Assembly (NCBI GenBank): GCA_028023455.1
Contig: JAQFVV010006353.1
Span: 806,001 to 870,000, forward strand
DNA from: Epiperipatus broadwayi
Taxonomy: Eukaryota > Onychophora > Udeonychophora > Euonychophora > Peripatidae
Length of the DNA: 64,000 nt
Reading direction: 5' to 3'
Shown: in pieces, positions 27,801 through 33,411 of the stretch
Layout: each line of letters begins with the position of its first letter
How positions within the stretch are numbered: position 1 is the stretch's first letter
Program-made: the position numbers and the translations under genes
The notes under the pieces: model-generated
The model's database searches: none
What the model was told of the DNA's origin: nothing
The model's input: the letters and a program-made list of their open reading frames with translations, nothing else

Positions 27801-29326
27801 CCACTGTACTATTTAGGCTAAACTAGAAGAAGAAGAAGGAGGAGGAGGAGGAGGAGAAGGAGAAGAAGGAGAAGAAGGAGGAGGAGGAGAAGGAGGAGGA
27901 GGAGAAAGAGGAGGAGGAGGAGGAGAAGGAGGAGAAGAAGAAGAACGAGGAGGAGGAGAAGGAGAAAAAGAAGAAGGAGAAAAATAAGGAGAAGAAGGAG
28001 AAGGAAGAAGGAGAAGGAAGAAGAAGAAGAAGGAAGAAGAAGGAAGAAGAGGAAGAAGGAAGAAGAAGAAGGAAGAAGAAGACGAAGGAAGAAGAAGGAA
28101 GAAGAGGAAGAAGAAGAAGGAGAAGGAAGAAGAAGGAAGAAGAAGAAGGAAGAAGAAGAAGAGGAAGAAGAAGGAGAAGGAAGAAGAAGGAGAAGGAAGA
28201 AGAAGAAGGAAGGAGAAGGAAGAAGAAGGAAGAAGGAGAAGGAAGAAGAAGAAGGAGAAGGAAGAAGAAGAAGGAGAAGGAAGAAGAAGGAGAAGGAAGA
28301 AGAAGGAGAAGGAAGAAGAAGAAGGAGAAGGAAGAAGAAGGAAGAAGAAGGAGGAGGAAGAAGAAGAAGAAGGAAGAAGAATAGAGACCTATTGAAAATG
28401 TTTCGGCACTGGAAATGACAAAGTGAACCTGTGATCCATGGACGAGCTCCACTCATCATTGTACATGCACGGTAATGGTAATTATTTGTAAAATACTATA
28501 AAAGTGCATTTCTATAAATTCTTGTACTTACCTCTCCTGCTTGAAATGTTGGCAGGAATATACAGGTGGCACCACAATATAAAGGAGACATTAATGCAAA
28601 TAAAATCCCATGCAAATGATGCAATGGCATGACATGAAGTATTTTATCACTTGAAGTCCATCCCCAGGCTTCTATTAATATAAGCATTTGAGCTACCAAA
28701 TTTTTATGAGTTAAAACTACACCTTTGGGCATTCCTGTAGTACCACTTGTGTAAACAATAAGGGCTTCTTTGGTTTTATATGTTTCAGCCATTAATGGCA
28801 TCAACTCAGTATTGTTTTGAACGGAAGATAACAGTTTTGAATTTAAAATTACATGACGTACTTTCAATTTCTGCGCAATCTCACGCACTTTGTCAGCATA
28901 TTCTTCTGTCGAAATGATGATTTCAGATCGAGAATCTTCTATGCAATACTGTATTTGCATTGATGGATGACTAGGACATAAAGGAACAGCAACTGATCCT
29001 GACAACCAGCAAGCCCACTGTGCAATTACATAATTAACATCGTTCGAACACATAAAACATATCCGACAATTTTCATAATCGTTAACCAATTTTTGTGAAA
29101 GCAAGTTATGCGAGAACAATCTGCTTTGATGAAGAATGTATGAATAAGTATACTCTCCATTTCCATCTACAATAGCTATTCGATTACCAAATTTTTGGGC
29201 CTCGATAAAAACTGGGTGTGACTTCTCTATCTGCGTGAATAATGATGTATATAATTTATTACAATAAATATAAGGTTTATTTTTCCTGCATTTCAGAAAG
29301 GTACGCACAAATGAAAATATCCTCAT
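3455..29326 (-). CDS. ACSF3: ACSF3-like malonyl-CoA synthetase, five coding exons
   Basis: The joined exons (28532-29326, 25416-25576, 25173-25318, 16062-16298, 3455-3813) give 1698 coding bases and a 565-residue protein with no stop or frame break; human ACSF3 is about 576 residues. The family activates malonate, and also methylmalonate, with ATP and CoA in the mitochondrial matrix. The first 28 residues are basic and free of acidic residues, as expected of a mitochondrial presequence. Adenylate-forming motifs occur in order: [12 protein letters not shown] near residues 192-203, LHHLHG at 235-240, ERYGMTE at 346-352, GWFKTGD at 442-448, [14 protein letters not shown] at 461-474, and [11 protein letters not shown] at 549-559, with the likely catalytic lysine at 555. 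The phrases RTSVDIIK and KGPSVF separate it from ordinary acetyl- or long-chain acyl-CoA synthetases. All four introns have GT-AG ends and compatible phases (0, 2, 1, 1). It looks functional. The assignment rests on recalled family sequence, not a search. Confidence 0.95.
3865..4140. repeat. FB-B palindromic element in ACSF3 intron 4
   Basis: The left arm (AGCTTTAATAACCAATAGAT...) and the right arm (...TTATTGATTACCAAAGCTTT) are inverted copies about 100 bases long. They meet near 4005, where the block GAAAGCCAAAAGCTAGAAAC occurs. It sits about 50 bases upstream of exon 5, close to where the branch point and acceptor tract must lie. Confidence 0.75.
4180..4980. other. Intron sequence, no gene; small LINE-Y scrap
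   Basis: The sequence is AT-rich. At about 4450-4500 the block CCTCTCCAAGTTTAATCCAG matches the minus-strand LINE-Y 3' end; nothing else is recognised. Confidence 0.5.
4985..5765. repeat. Two diverged direct copies of a Rep-G-related segment
   Basis: Segments starting near 5010 and 5360 share GGCAGT, AAAAAGCAA, ACAAAAGGGAAATTA-like and CTTCATCCTTCA blocks in the same order. The segment also occurs at 26130-26280 and, more diverged, at 54360-54470. Confidence 0.55.
5780..5850 (+). repeat. FB-F fragment with hammerhead-core-like motif (5800-5827)
   Basis: Positions 5800-5827 read CTGATGA, A, GACTG-CTGGA-CAGTC, GAAAC, with a perfect five-pair stem. CTGTAAGGAGAATAAAG follows, as in the other FB-F copies. 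Confidence 0.5.
5985..6905 (-). pseudogene. LINE-Y reverse transcriptase domain, decayed
   Basis: Read on the minus strand with frame changes, it shows the order typical of an endonuclease/reverse-transcriptase LINE. First comes a [17 protein letters not shown]-like block, then [19 protein letters not shown] remnant of the YADD catalytic region follows near 6170-6210 ([14 protein letters not shown]), then a thumb region with a decayed KIDN stretch. Multiple stops mean it is not functional. It lies inside ACSF3 intron 4, in the same orientation as the gene. Confidence 0.75.
7060..7317. repeat. FB-B palindromic element
   Basis: The inverted arms centre near 7175. They include CCAATATCCCTGGATTAG on the left and its inverse CTAATCTAGTGATATTGG, and a right end ACTTACAATAGGTGGCGTAAA. 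A LINE-X 3' fragment begins directly after it. Confidence 0.75.
7318..7510 (+). pseudogene. LINE-X 3' end, 5'-truncated
   Basis: From GATAAGGGGGATTTAGATAT the sequence is nearly identical to 31244-31432. It encodes the last residues [13 protein letters not shown] and stop, then an untranslated end finishing in CACATCACATCACAT. Only about 190 bases remain. Confidence 0.85.
7745..8000 (-). pseudogene. LINE-Y 3' end, decayed
   Basis: On the minus strand it matches the 61.8-62.1 kb copy: GGATTGAACTTGGAGAG, TTCATCCTGCAGTGG and the ATGGATGAA region are all recognisable. Indels break the frame. Confidence 0.7.
8000..8935. repeat. Rep-D copies in inverted arrangement
   Basis: Two minus-oriented copies (about 8000-8335 and 8461-8630) face a plus-oriented copy (about 8640-8905). 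Shared blocks are GGGTTCAAATCC-like (a tRNA B-box shape), GACTTTCAAGCTCCC, GAACCAGCACTC and AATGGACAGGCTTCAA. The 64-codon open frame near 8264 lies within this repeat. Confidence 0.75.
8940..9265 (-). pseudogene. LINE-Y 3' end, decayed
   Basis: The minus strand carries the LINE-Y C-terminal coding region. Minus-strand equivalents of CTCTCCAAGTTCAATCCATC, CCATCCATCTCACATGTGGT and CTCTTTCTAGG are clear, corresponding to the [17 protein letters not shown] and RKR regions of the 61.8 kb copy. Confidence 0.75.
9765..10080. repeat. FB-E palindromic element
   Basis: Outer ends AATGTTATATAATGAAC and GCTCATTATATAACATT are inverted. The arms carry AACAAGCTTTTTCGAATATC, CCGGTTTCTAG and GGCTTTCATCAGTGAGG. 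A conserved flank from ACAAGGTTATTAAATTAAG to CTTGATTTCCTTGC also follows the 53 kb copy. The minus strand at 9834-9858 contains CTGATGA-N13-GAAAC. Confidence 0.8.
10240..10620. repeat. Degenerate short-motif region (AAATCTTGA-like)
   Basis: Short phrases such as AAATCTTGA, AAAATCCTGA and AATTCAAAATCTTGA recur about a dozen times with irregular spacing. An inverted relative occurs near 13540-13620. No coding sequence is seen. Confidence 0.5.
10640..10860. repeat. Fold-back element, about 90-base arms
   Basis: The left arm (GGCATAGTATGCCTAGCATG, GACTACTTAA, GATTGTAAGAGGGACTTGTG) is matched by the inverted right arm ending GCATGCTAGGCATACCATGC. The loop is about 35 bases. It is unrelated to the FB families by eye. 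Confidence 0.8.
11262..11510. repeat. FB-A palindromic element
   Basis: The left arm begins ACAGGCAAAACTCTCCATAC, and the right arm ends GTATGGAGAGTTTTGCCTGT. The arms are about 70 bases and almost perfect, with a loop of about 65 bases holding the central block CCCCAGACTAGTTTCTGGC. The outer right flank ends near the typical ATGATCATGTGATGT. Confidence 0.85.
11930..12482. repeat. FB-A element, long form with spacer
   Basis: The left arm (11930-12120) and the inverted right arm (12270-12482) enclose a diverged spacer that includes GACCCCAAAGTGTATAG. The right arm has CTGATGA-N13-GAAAC at 12345-12369. The arm stops at TATGGAGAGTT, exactly where a LINE-X fragment starts. Confidence 0.8.
12483..12957 (+). 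pseudogene. LINE-X fragment, internally deleted
   Basis: It matches 30235-31432 but lacks about 730 internal bases: the sequence jumps from the AAAGGGAAGTAGGAAG region to the TTATGGAAGAATAAATATGA region. It ends in the same untranslated region and a CATCACATCACAT tail. The remaining frame is broken. Confidence 0.85.
13351..13470 (-). repeat. tRNA-Gly-derived SINE with 11-base target duplication
   Basis: On the minus strand the copy runs from CTGTCAAGCATTG through a tRNA body (CAGCACAGCCGCCTTGCAAG, GGGTTCGCCTCCTGGCC) to ATGACATACG and an A-tail. The body resembles tRNA-Gly(TCC), with an inserted stretch in the variable region. TATATGAATAG flanks it at 13340-13350 and 13471-13481. Retroposition, not a working tRNA, is the best explanation. 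Confidence 0.8.
13846..14010. repeat. Tandem duplication with a 90-base period
   Basis: GTTACTACATAA at 13846 recurs at 13936, followed in both by AACATATTYAAAATCAATAT and AAGATAAKAACAGA. The second copy differs at several positions. It produces a chance minus-strand open frame. Confidence 0.75.
14107..14464. mobile_element. Non-autonomous hAT-type element (358 bases)
   Basis: Terminal inverted repeats CAGGGGTCCCCAACC and GGTTGGGGACCCCTG are perfect over 15 bases. The flanking eight bases, TTCTAGGG and GTTCAGGG, match at five positions, a plausible aged hAT 8-base duplication. A second inverted GGTGGGCACC/GGTGCCCACC pair lies inside. There is no transposase coding. Confidence 0.8.
14992..15295. 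repeat. FB-A palindromic element, compact form
   Basis: The arms run from TTAAAACAGGCAAAACTCTC to GAGAGTTTTGCCTGTTTTAA and pair almost end to end around a short centre near 15110. Positions 15109-15133 read CTGACGA-N13-GAAAC, which fits the CUGANGA form. The right flank AAGAAATGGTGATCATGTGA is the usual outer end. Confidence 0.85.
16062..16298 (-). CDS. ACSF3: ACSF3 coding exon 4 (residues 368-447)
   Basis: The acceptor is ATACTCAG|GTTCAG and the donor is ACAG|GTAAAC. It carries [30 protein letters not shown] and the A7 segment DGWFKTG. Both borders split glycine codons after their first base, which fits the flanking exons exactly. Confidence 0.95.
16404..16588. repeat. Fold-back element, about 60-base arms
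   Basis: The left arm from GTGCTGTATGAATTTATAAA through AAGCTGAGGAATACTCTTAT pairs with the right arm GAGTATTCCTCAGCTTTACA followed by ACTTAATACAGCAAC. It lies in ACSF3 intron 3, about 105 bases upstream of exon 4. Confidence 0.8.
17460..17875. repeat. Fold-back element, about 400 bases overall
   Basis: Outer arms (GTAATTGTACCCTTCCAATG...GATACCACCTGTTC and GAACAGGTGGTATC...CACTGGAAGGTGCAGTTAC) are inverted. Inner parts AAATGAGAGTGAATTCAAT and GAATTCAGTCTCTCATTT also pair. Confidence 0.8.
18100..19980. other. No gene recognised in ACSF3 intron 3
   Basis: At 18202-18456 a less AT-rich stretch is open on both strands (65 codons plus, 81 codons minus), but neither translation resembles a family I know and neither has clear splice borders. 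At 19560-19620 a minus-strand FB-F scrap is present (CAGTTTTGATTGCC, CAGCAGTCTTCTTCAGA). Confidence 0.45.
20045..20291 (+). pseudogene. LINE-Z C-terminal fragment
   Basis: [21 protein letters not shown] segment, then [20 protein letters not shown] and [16 protein letters not shown], matches the pattern of LINE C-termini in many invertebrates (GHV.RM...RLPK..FYGEL, then a W..R region). The methionine at 20067 is only the first in frame; homology starts earlier, near 20045. No reverse transcriptase is present nearby, so it is a truncated relic. The 74-codon frame happens to be open. Confidence 0.7.
20300..22050. other. No gene seen
   Basis: The stretch is AT-rich with poly-T and poly-A runs and a TA/CA microsatellite near 21745-21776. 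A short block near 21130-21170 (AAATCTTCCAAGACTTTTGA, CATCATCAGATTGGATG) is loosely Rep-D-like. Confidence 0.45.
22060..22440. other. Less AT-rich stretch, unrecognised
   Basis: Short frames are open on both strands (76 codons plus, 69 codons minus), with no conserved motif that I can identify. It may be a transposon relic. I do not call a gene. Confidence 0.3.
23470..23880. other. GC-richer island in ACSF3 intron 3, unrecognised
   Basis: The stretch contains blocks such as GAGCTCAGATCACGCTGTAG and GATCGGGTTCCATCTC and is clearly richer in GC than its surroundings. Its ends are loosely inverted (CTTGGTGATTTGTG near 23509 and AAATCACCAAGG near 23810). It is probably an old insertion. A run of about 14 G follows near 23908. 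Confidence 0.4.
23925..25170. other. Intron sequence, no gene seen
   Basis: AT-rich sequence with a B-box-like GGTTCAAACCCCC near 24410 and a short TA repeat at about 25070-25084. Nothing codes convincingly. Confidence 0.45.
25173..25318 (-). CDS. ACSF3: ACSF3 coding exon 3 (residues 319-368)
   Basis: The acceptor is ACTAAG|GCTTAT and the donor is CCAG|GTAGTT. It encodes [14 protein letters not shown], then [14 protein letters not shown], the A5 motif that contacts the adenylate. The last base begins the glycine codon completed by exon 4. It is separated from exon 2 by an intron of only 97 bases. Confidence 0.93.
25371..25416 (-). repeat. 23-base tandem duplication spanning the ACSF3 exon 2 donor
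   Basis: The 23-base unit beginning GATTTCTTTAATTTGAATTT and ending ACC (plus strand) occurs at 25371-25393 and 25394-25416. Each copy carries a GGTAAATTC donor on the minus strand. Use of the inner (downstream) donor would bring an in-frame TAA immediately after the arginine codon. Confidence 0.9.
25416..25576 (-). CDS. ACSF3: ACSF3 coding exon 2 (residues 266-318 and part of 319)
   Basis: The acceptor is CTCTCTAG|GTTTGG and the donor is TTAG|GTAAAT. It encodes 53 codons plus two bases of an arginine codon. The translated segment contains [19 protein letters not shown], which matches the family segment that follows the exon 1 end. It is too short to appear as a long open frame, and was located by protein homology and splice signals. 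Confidence 0.93.
25815..26690. repeat. Rep-G element
   Basis: It begins with AATTGAATTAATTAATTTATGGATGTCC and TATTTCAAGTTGC-like blocks that recur at 54080-54200 and 62815-63230. Then come GCCATATTTCCAGTTTTGAA and AAGCAGCATTTTACAAAAAGC, also shared with the 54 kb copy. A palindromic subelement at about 26286-26433 has 41-base arms. Confidence 0.65.
26286..26433. repeat. Palindromic subelement with a perfect 18-base core
   Basis: Arms AAATTATAAATAAATATTAG...CAGTAATTAAAATTT and AAATTTTAATTACTG...CTAATATTTATTTATAAG are inverted. The perfect 18-base palindrome CTTAGGAGCGCTCCTAAG is at 26339-26356, offset from the middle. Confidence 0.85.
27428..27625. repeat. FB-F palindromic element
   Basis: The left arm (TTGACAAAATC, AGTTTCGACTGTCAGCAGTC, TTCTTCAGAAC) and the right arm (GAAGAAGGCTGCCAGACAGTC, GAAACTGTAAGAAGG, TTTTGTCAAG) are inverted around a TA-rich loop. 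The cores are diverged: CTGAAGA on the minus strand and CTATGAA on the plus strand. Confidence 0.75.
27825..28386. repeat. About 560 bases of nearly pure (GAA/GGA)n purine tract
   Basis: The plus strand is A and G except for a few interruptions (such as a C near 27945 and a T near 27986). Because ACSF3 is read from the other strand, its intron 1 carries this as a pyrimidine-rich TTC/TCC tract, ending about 150 bases downstream of the exon 1 donor. The two 200-codon leucine/serine/phenylalanine-rich frames across it are low-complexity artefacts. Confidence 0.95.
28532..29326 (-). CDS. ACSF3: ACSF3 coding exon 1 (residues 1-265)
   Basis: This exon holds the start codon, the mitochondrial presequence and the first half of the large adenylation domain, including the P-loop-like YTSGTTG motif. 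It ends in phase 0 after the residues FQAGE at the donor GAG|GTAAGT. The open frame would run 11 more codons into the intron before a stop, but the protein family continues in exon 2, so the donor is favoured. The ATG at 29326 is the first in frame after an upstream TAA (29363-29365). Confidence 0.95.
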
Positions 29327-29332
29327 TATGCA

Positions 29333-29370
29333 ACTAGAATATAAAAAAAAATTAAAGATTAATTATTTTT
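29333..29370 (-). promoter_or_regulatory. Possible 3' splice site just upstream of the ACSF3 start codon
   Basis: Reading the minus strand, a T-rich run leads to ATATTCTAG, and the ATG begins seven bases later. This looks like an acceptor. The coding exon may therefore be preceded by a 5' untranslated exon further upstream on the minus strand. No such exon or promoter could be identified. Confidence 0.35.
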
Positions 29371-29429
29371 TTACTTTCAGAATAAAAACAAAATATCATT
29401 AATATTTGAATACAAGTATAATGTATATC

Positions 29430-29830
29430 CTGAACTTTAGATGTAGTTAGAAGGGATTTGAACATAAACTTTCAATGAAACTCTCTTCAGTTATCCAGTC
29501 ATATAACCGATACACACCCACATACATGTGAAAAATATTAACGATCTCCACTATATGTATTTCATGTTGAGCCAGAACTCATAAGTTGGTCCAAATCATC
29601 ATCTTGTACATATTTATATAATCAGTACTCGGTTTTATATTAAGATTGCAAATCTTCAAACTTTAATGAACAGACTTCAATTTTCTCTAACGTCTAACTC
29701 TTCAACCATCCATATTATTGAAAATCTGATAAATGGAATGATGCCAACATTATCATACCCATATTGACTTTAAGTCATGAAAACAATATTGCATCAACAA
29801 GGGCTTTGTACATTCCATCATCAGATTTTT
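29430..29830 (-). repeat. Rep-D copy
   Basis: It shows AGAAGGGATTTGAACATAAAC, GAGCCAGAACTCATAAGTTG and AATGAACAGACTTCAA in the order seen in the 8.0 kb and 33.4 kb copies. It ends at a TGATAAATGGAATG block. It lies just upstream of the ACSF3 start and may bound the promoter. Confidence 0.7.
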
Positions 29831-29837
29831 CAATAAT

Positions 29838-30123
29838 GAAGGCAAAACTCTCCATACAATATTGCCACCCATTTCCAACCAGAATAATCAATAGGAAACC
29901 AGAGGCTTGTGCATAACTCTCCATACAATATAGCCACCCATTGCCAACCAGAGTAATCAATAGGAAGCCAGAGGCTTGTGCATAAAATCCCCATCCAGTG
30001 CTTACTCATCCAAGCCAGAAACTAGTCTGGGGATATTGGATGAGTAGGCATTAGATGGGGATTTTATGCACAACCCTCTGGCTTCCATTGATTACTCTGG
30101 GTGGCAATACTGTATGGAGAGTT
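29838..30123. repeat. FB-A element with duplicated left end, interrupted by LINE-X
   Basis: The left arm end (ACTCTCCATACAATATTGCCA...) is present twice in tandem (29842 and 29916) before the normal arm. The inverted right arm stops at TATGGAGAGTT, where LINE-X begins. The missing right end (CTGCTAGCATTAGAAATGG and GATCATGTGAT) is found after the LINE, at 31452-31486. Confidence 0.8.
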
Positions 30124-31432
30124 AATACTGAGGAAAGAGAAGATGTAGAATTTTTATTAGGAGATATTAAGTTAAGTGTGGTGAATAGATATAGTTATTT
30201 GGGAATTATTTTAAGTAATCAGAAAAATTATTTGGATGAATGGGAGAAACAATTGATAAATGAAGCAAAGAAAAAAAAGGGATTGATAAAGAAATTAACA
30301 GTATTTTCATATAATAAATATGATGTAGCTAGAATTATATGGAAAGGAGTTGCAGTAGCAGGGTTAACATATGGTAATGATGCATTATATGTTAGTAAAA
30401 AGATATTATATTATTTAGAAAAAGCTCAAAGGGAAGTAGGAAGACATGCATTGGATGAAGAAGTATGGACAGCAAGGGAGGCAATTCAAGGAGAAATGGG
30501 ATGGTCAAGTTTTCATTAGAAAAAGCTCAAAGGGAAGTAGGAAGACATGCATTGGATGCAGAAGTATGGACAGCAAGGGAGGCAATTCAAGGAGAAATGG
30601 GATGGTCAAGTTTTCATATGAGAGATGCAAAAAGTAAAATGAAAATGTTTGGTAGATTGCAGTTTATGGATAATAAAAGAATAGCTAAAATAGAATTTAA
30701 TTGGGTTATGAGTAAAGGGCAGGTAACAAGATGGGTGAGAAAGGTAATGCGGTATGCAAAAGATTTGGATAAAGAATTTATATCAGTATATTTGTACAAA
30801 AGATGGGATGATTGTGTTAAGAGGATTATTGAGTGTTATAGTAGTAAGGAATGGGATAAAAGAATAAATTTATTAATAAAGACTAGGGAGTTAGAGAAAT
30901 GGAGAAATAGTATGGAGAGTAAAAAGAGTTTAAATATATATAGAAATAAACAGAATGTTAGGTGTGAGTTAATATATGATAATAGTAAGGAAAGTAGTTT
31001 ATTGTTTAAGGCTCAAACGGGATCTTTAGCTACAAAAGAATATACATGTAAATGGAAAAATATGGGTGATTTATTTTGTAAATTATGTAAGGAAGGAATT
31101 GAAAATATTAGGCATTTGTTAATTGAATGTAAATGCTTGAAAACAGAAAGGGTACATATAATGAAGTTGTGGAAAAATAAATATGAAAAGAGTGATTATA
31201 CAGAAAGTGAATTATTGGTTTTTATGCTGGGTTTGAGAAAAGATAAGGGGGATTTGGATATAAAGGTTATAGAGTTGACAAAAATTATGTTGTGGAAATG
31301 GGATAGAGCAGATTATGGGTAAATTTAGAGTGGGGAATGTAAAAGAAAGTGGCTAACAGGTTTATCTGGGCATAATAGCCGAGATATTCTTGACTTCGTT
31401 TAAGGAGAAGCCATAATACATCACATCACATC
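30124..31432 (+). pseudogene. LINE-X, 5'-truncated, frame broken by a 101-base duplication
   Basis: Two overlapping open frames (30055-30519 and 30465-31322) are parts of one ancestral reading frame. It covers the end of a reverse transcriptase (a RYSYLGIIL block, then thumb-like sequence) and a C-terminal CCHC knuckle, CKLCKEGIENIRHLLIEC. It ends in ADYG and a stop at 31320-31322, then a 3' untranslated end and CACATCACATCACAT tail. A 101-base tandem duplication (30415-30515 and 30516-30616) shifts the frame. The palm and endonuclease are absent. Confidence 0.85.
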
Positions 31433-31439
31433 ACATCAT

Positions 31440-31795
31440 CTTTGTTAATAACAGATCTGCTAGCATTAGAAATGGTGATCATGTGATTTTTCAATAATAT
31501 GGATGACTGAAGAGTTGGAGAGTGGAGAAGAGTGAAGTCTGTCCATTAAAGTTTGAAGATTTTCTATCTTAAAATAAACTGAGCATTATATATATGTGTG
31601 AGAGATAATGATCTGGAACAACTGATGAGTGCTGGTTCAGTATGAAATGCATATATTGCAGATCATTCAACTTTTTCACATATATGTGGTCATATGTATC
31701 AGTTATCTAAGATAGAATGAATAGTTGAAGGGAGCTTGAAAGTCTGTGTTCAAATCCCTTCTAAAATATCATTCAGTAAAATTGGGGGAAGGGGG
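31440..31795 (+). repeat. FB-A right end followed by a Rep-D copy
   Basis: The first 50 bases carry the FB-A outer end (GAAATGGTGATCATGTGAT). From TCAATAATATGGATGACTGA onward is a plus-oriented Rep-D copy with GTGAAGTCTGTCCATTAAAG, GAGTGCTGGTTCAG-like and GTGTTCAAATCCCTTC blocks. Confidence 0.7.
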
Positions 31796-31799
31796 AATT

Positions 31800-32400
31800 A
31801 CATAAATTCTGATATTACCTAAATAATGAAAATAATGCAAAAAGAATTACTAAAAACTTTTTATCATCAGAACTGATATATTTGCTATACCTTTTAATCG
31901 GTTCACTTTTCATTTTATTTTTAAAATATGAGGAAAAGTTAACCTAACCTTACAGCATTAATATGTCAAAACAGTGACCTTACCCTGGATACGAATTAAT
32001 TCAAAATCATACACTTGTATTTTCAGAGTTCCATCTCATTAAAATGGGCATCATCTTTCAAGCCTCACCTTTATTCATGAAGATAAAGATGTGATTTGCC
32101 TACCGTAATTGTATGGATGTGTATGATTTGTTCAGGAATGGTAGAGATTCCTTTGAAAGCCACTCTCCTTCATTTTGCTATAATGTTTTACAAAGGCTTA
32201 GAAGAAACATTACAAATCAAAACGATTTTGAACTTTGCTTGTGACCACTTTAAAAGTTATTTAATATTAATAAGTAGTTTGTGTTTAATATTTTATTTAA
32301 ATATTGTCCCATCCCCTATCCCCCCTTTTTTGGTCAAAAATCTTCTACAGAAGAAATTGATCTGAACATCACATGATCATCATTCTTTATGCTTACACAA
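31800..32400. other. No gene recognised
   Basis: An 89-codon plus-strand frame at 32096-32365 has hydrophobic stretches typical of AT-rich chance reading and no supporting splice or family signal. The right end (ACATCACATGATCATCATTC) is the outer end of the next FB-A element. Confidence 0.45.
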
Positions 32401-33005
32401 TCTGTTTTTCACAGAGGTAAAACTCTCCATACAGTATTGCTACCCAGTGTGAACCAGAATAATCAATGGTTGTAGGAAGGTTTGTGCACAAAATCCCTAT
32501 CTAGTGCCTATTCATCCAATATCCCCAGACTAGTTTCTAGCTTGTGGCTTTCATCAGTGAGAAGCCTTGGATCTGAGAGCACTGCATCTAGATCTTAGGA
32601 TCCTGTGCAACCCTCCAGCAATCACCTTTTACTTTTTTAACTAACTATAAAACTTCAAGTTCAAAATGAAATTACAATAATATTTTCAAGCTAAGCTCAT
32701 AAGCTTGTATAGTTGTACAGATCTGAACTCAGTCCAGCATCCATACTTTTTGGTGTCTTTGGTTCTTTAATAACCACAGACACCATATTCCTATTGTGCA
32801 GGATTGGTATTAAACTACTGAACATCACATGATCACCATTCTTTATGCTTACATAAGCTGTTTTCCACAGAGGCAAAATTCTACGTATAGTAGCGGCACT
32901 GTATCCATTGATTACTCTGGCTTGCACTGAATGGCACTACTGTATGGATAGTTTTGCCTCTGTGAAAAACAGCTTGTGTAAACATAAAGAATGGTGATCA
33001 TATGT
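32365..33005. repeat. FB-A element, long form
   Basis: The outer end CATCACATGATCATCATTCT and GTAAAACTCTCCATACAGTA lead the left arm. A spacer (CTAGATCTTAGGATCCTG, ACCTTTTA...TTGGTGTCTTTGG) is shared with the 43.7 and 54.7 kb copies. A compact inverted pair closes it at 32820-33000. The minus strand at 32533-32557 has CTGATGA-N13-GAAAC. Confidence 0.8.
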
Positions 33006-33411
33006 TTGGTGGTTTCTTCATATGATATTAGTATAGTAAAATACACAAAAATTATTTATTACAAATGACTATGATAACTCTGCCGCAAAAGATACATCAA
33101 ACTGTAATAACTAAGTTAAAAAAAAAAAAGCAAGATACAGTAAAAGAGATTATTTTATTACATTAAAATGATACCATTTTAGTTGTACTGTACAGCATTT
33201 TCTAGCATAAGTTATGTTACAAACTTTAGATATAACATTATATTTCTATAAAATTAAATTATCTAAAGCATGCAAAATACGTTTGTTTGACAATCCTAAA
33301 TGAACATGAGTAACAAATATCATTCAGAGAACAATTCTTGCAATAAATGTGAATTTAAATTTTACATATTTCTTTCAGCAATTCATCGACAACAATCTAT
33401 AATATTAAATT

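Noticed and set aside
27818-28459. Two open frames of over 200 codons on the minus strand
   Set aside because: They read only leucine, serine, phenylalanine and proline from the GAA/GGA tract; low-complexity artefacts.
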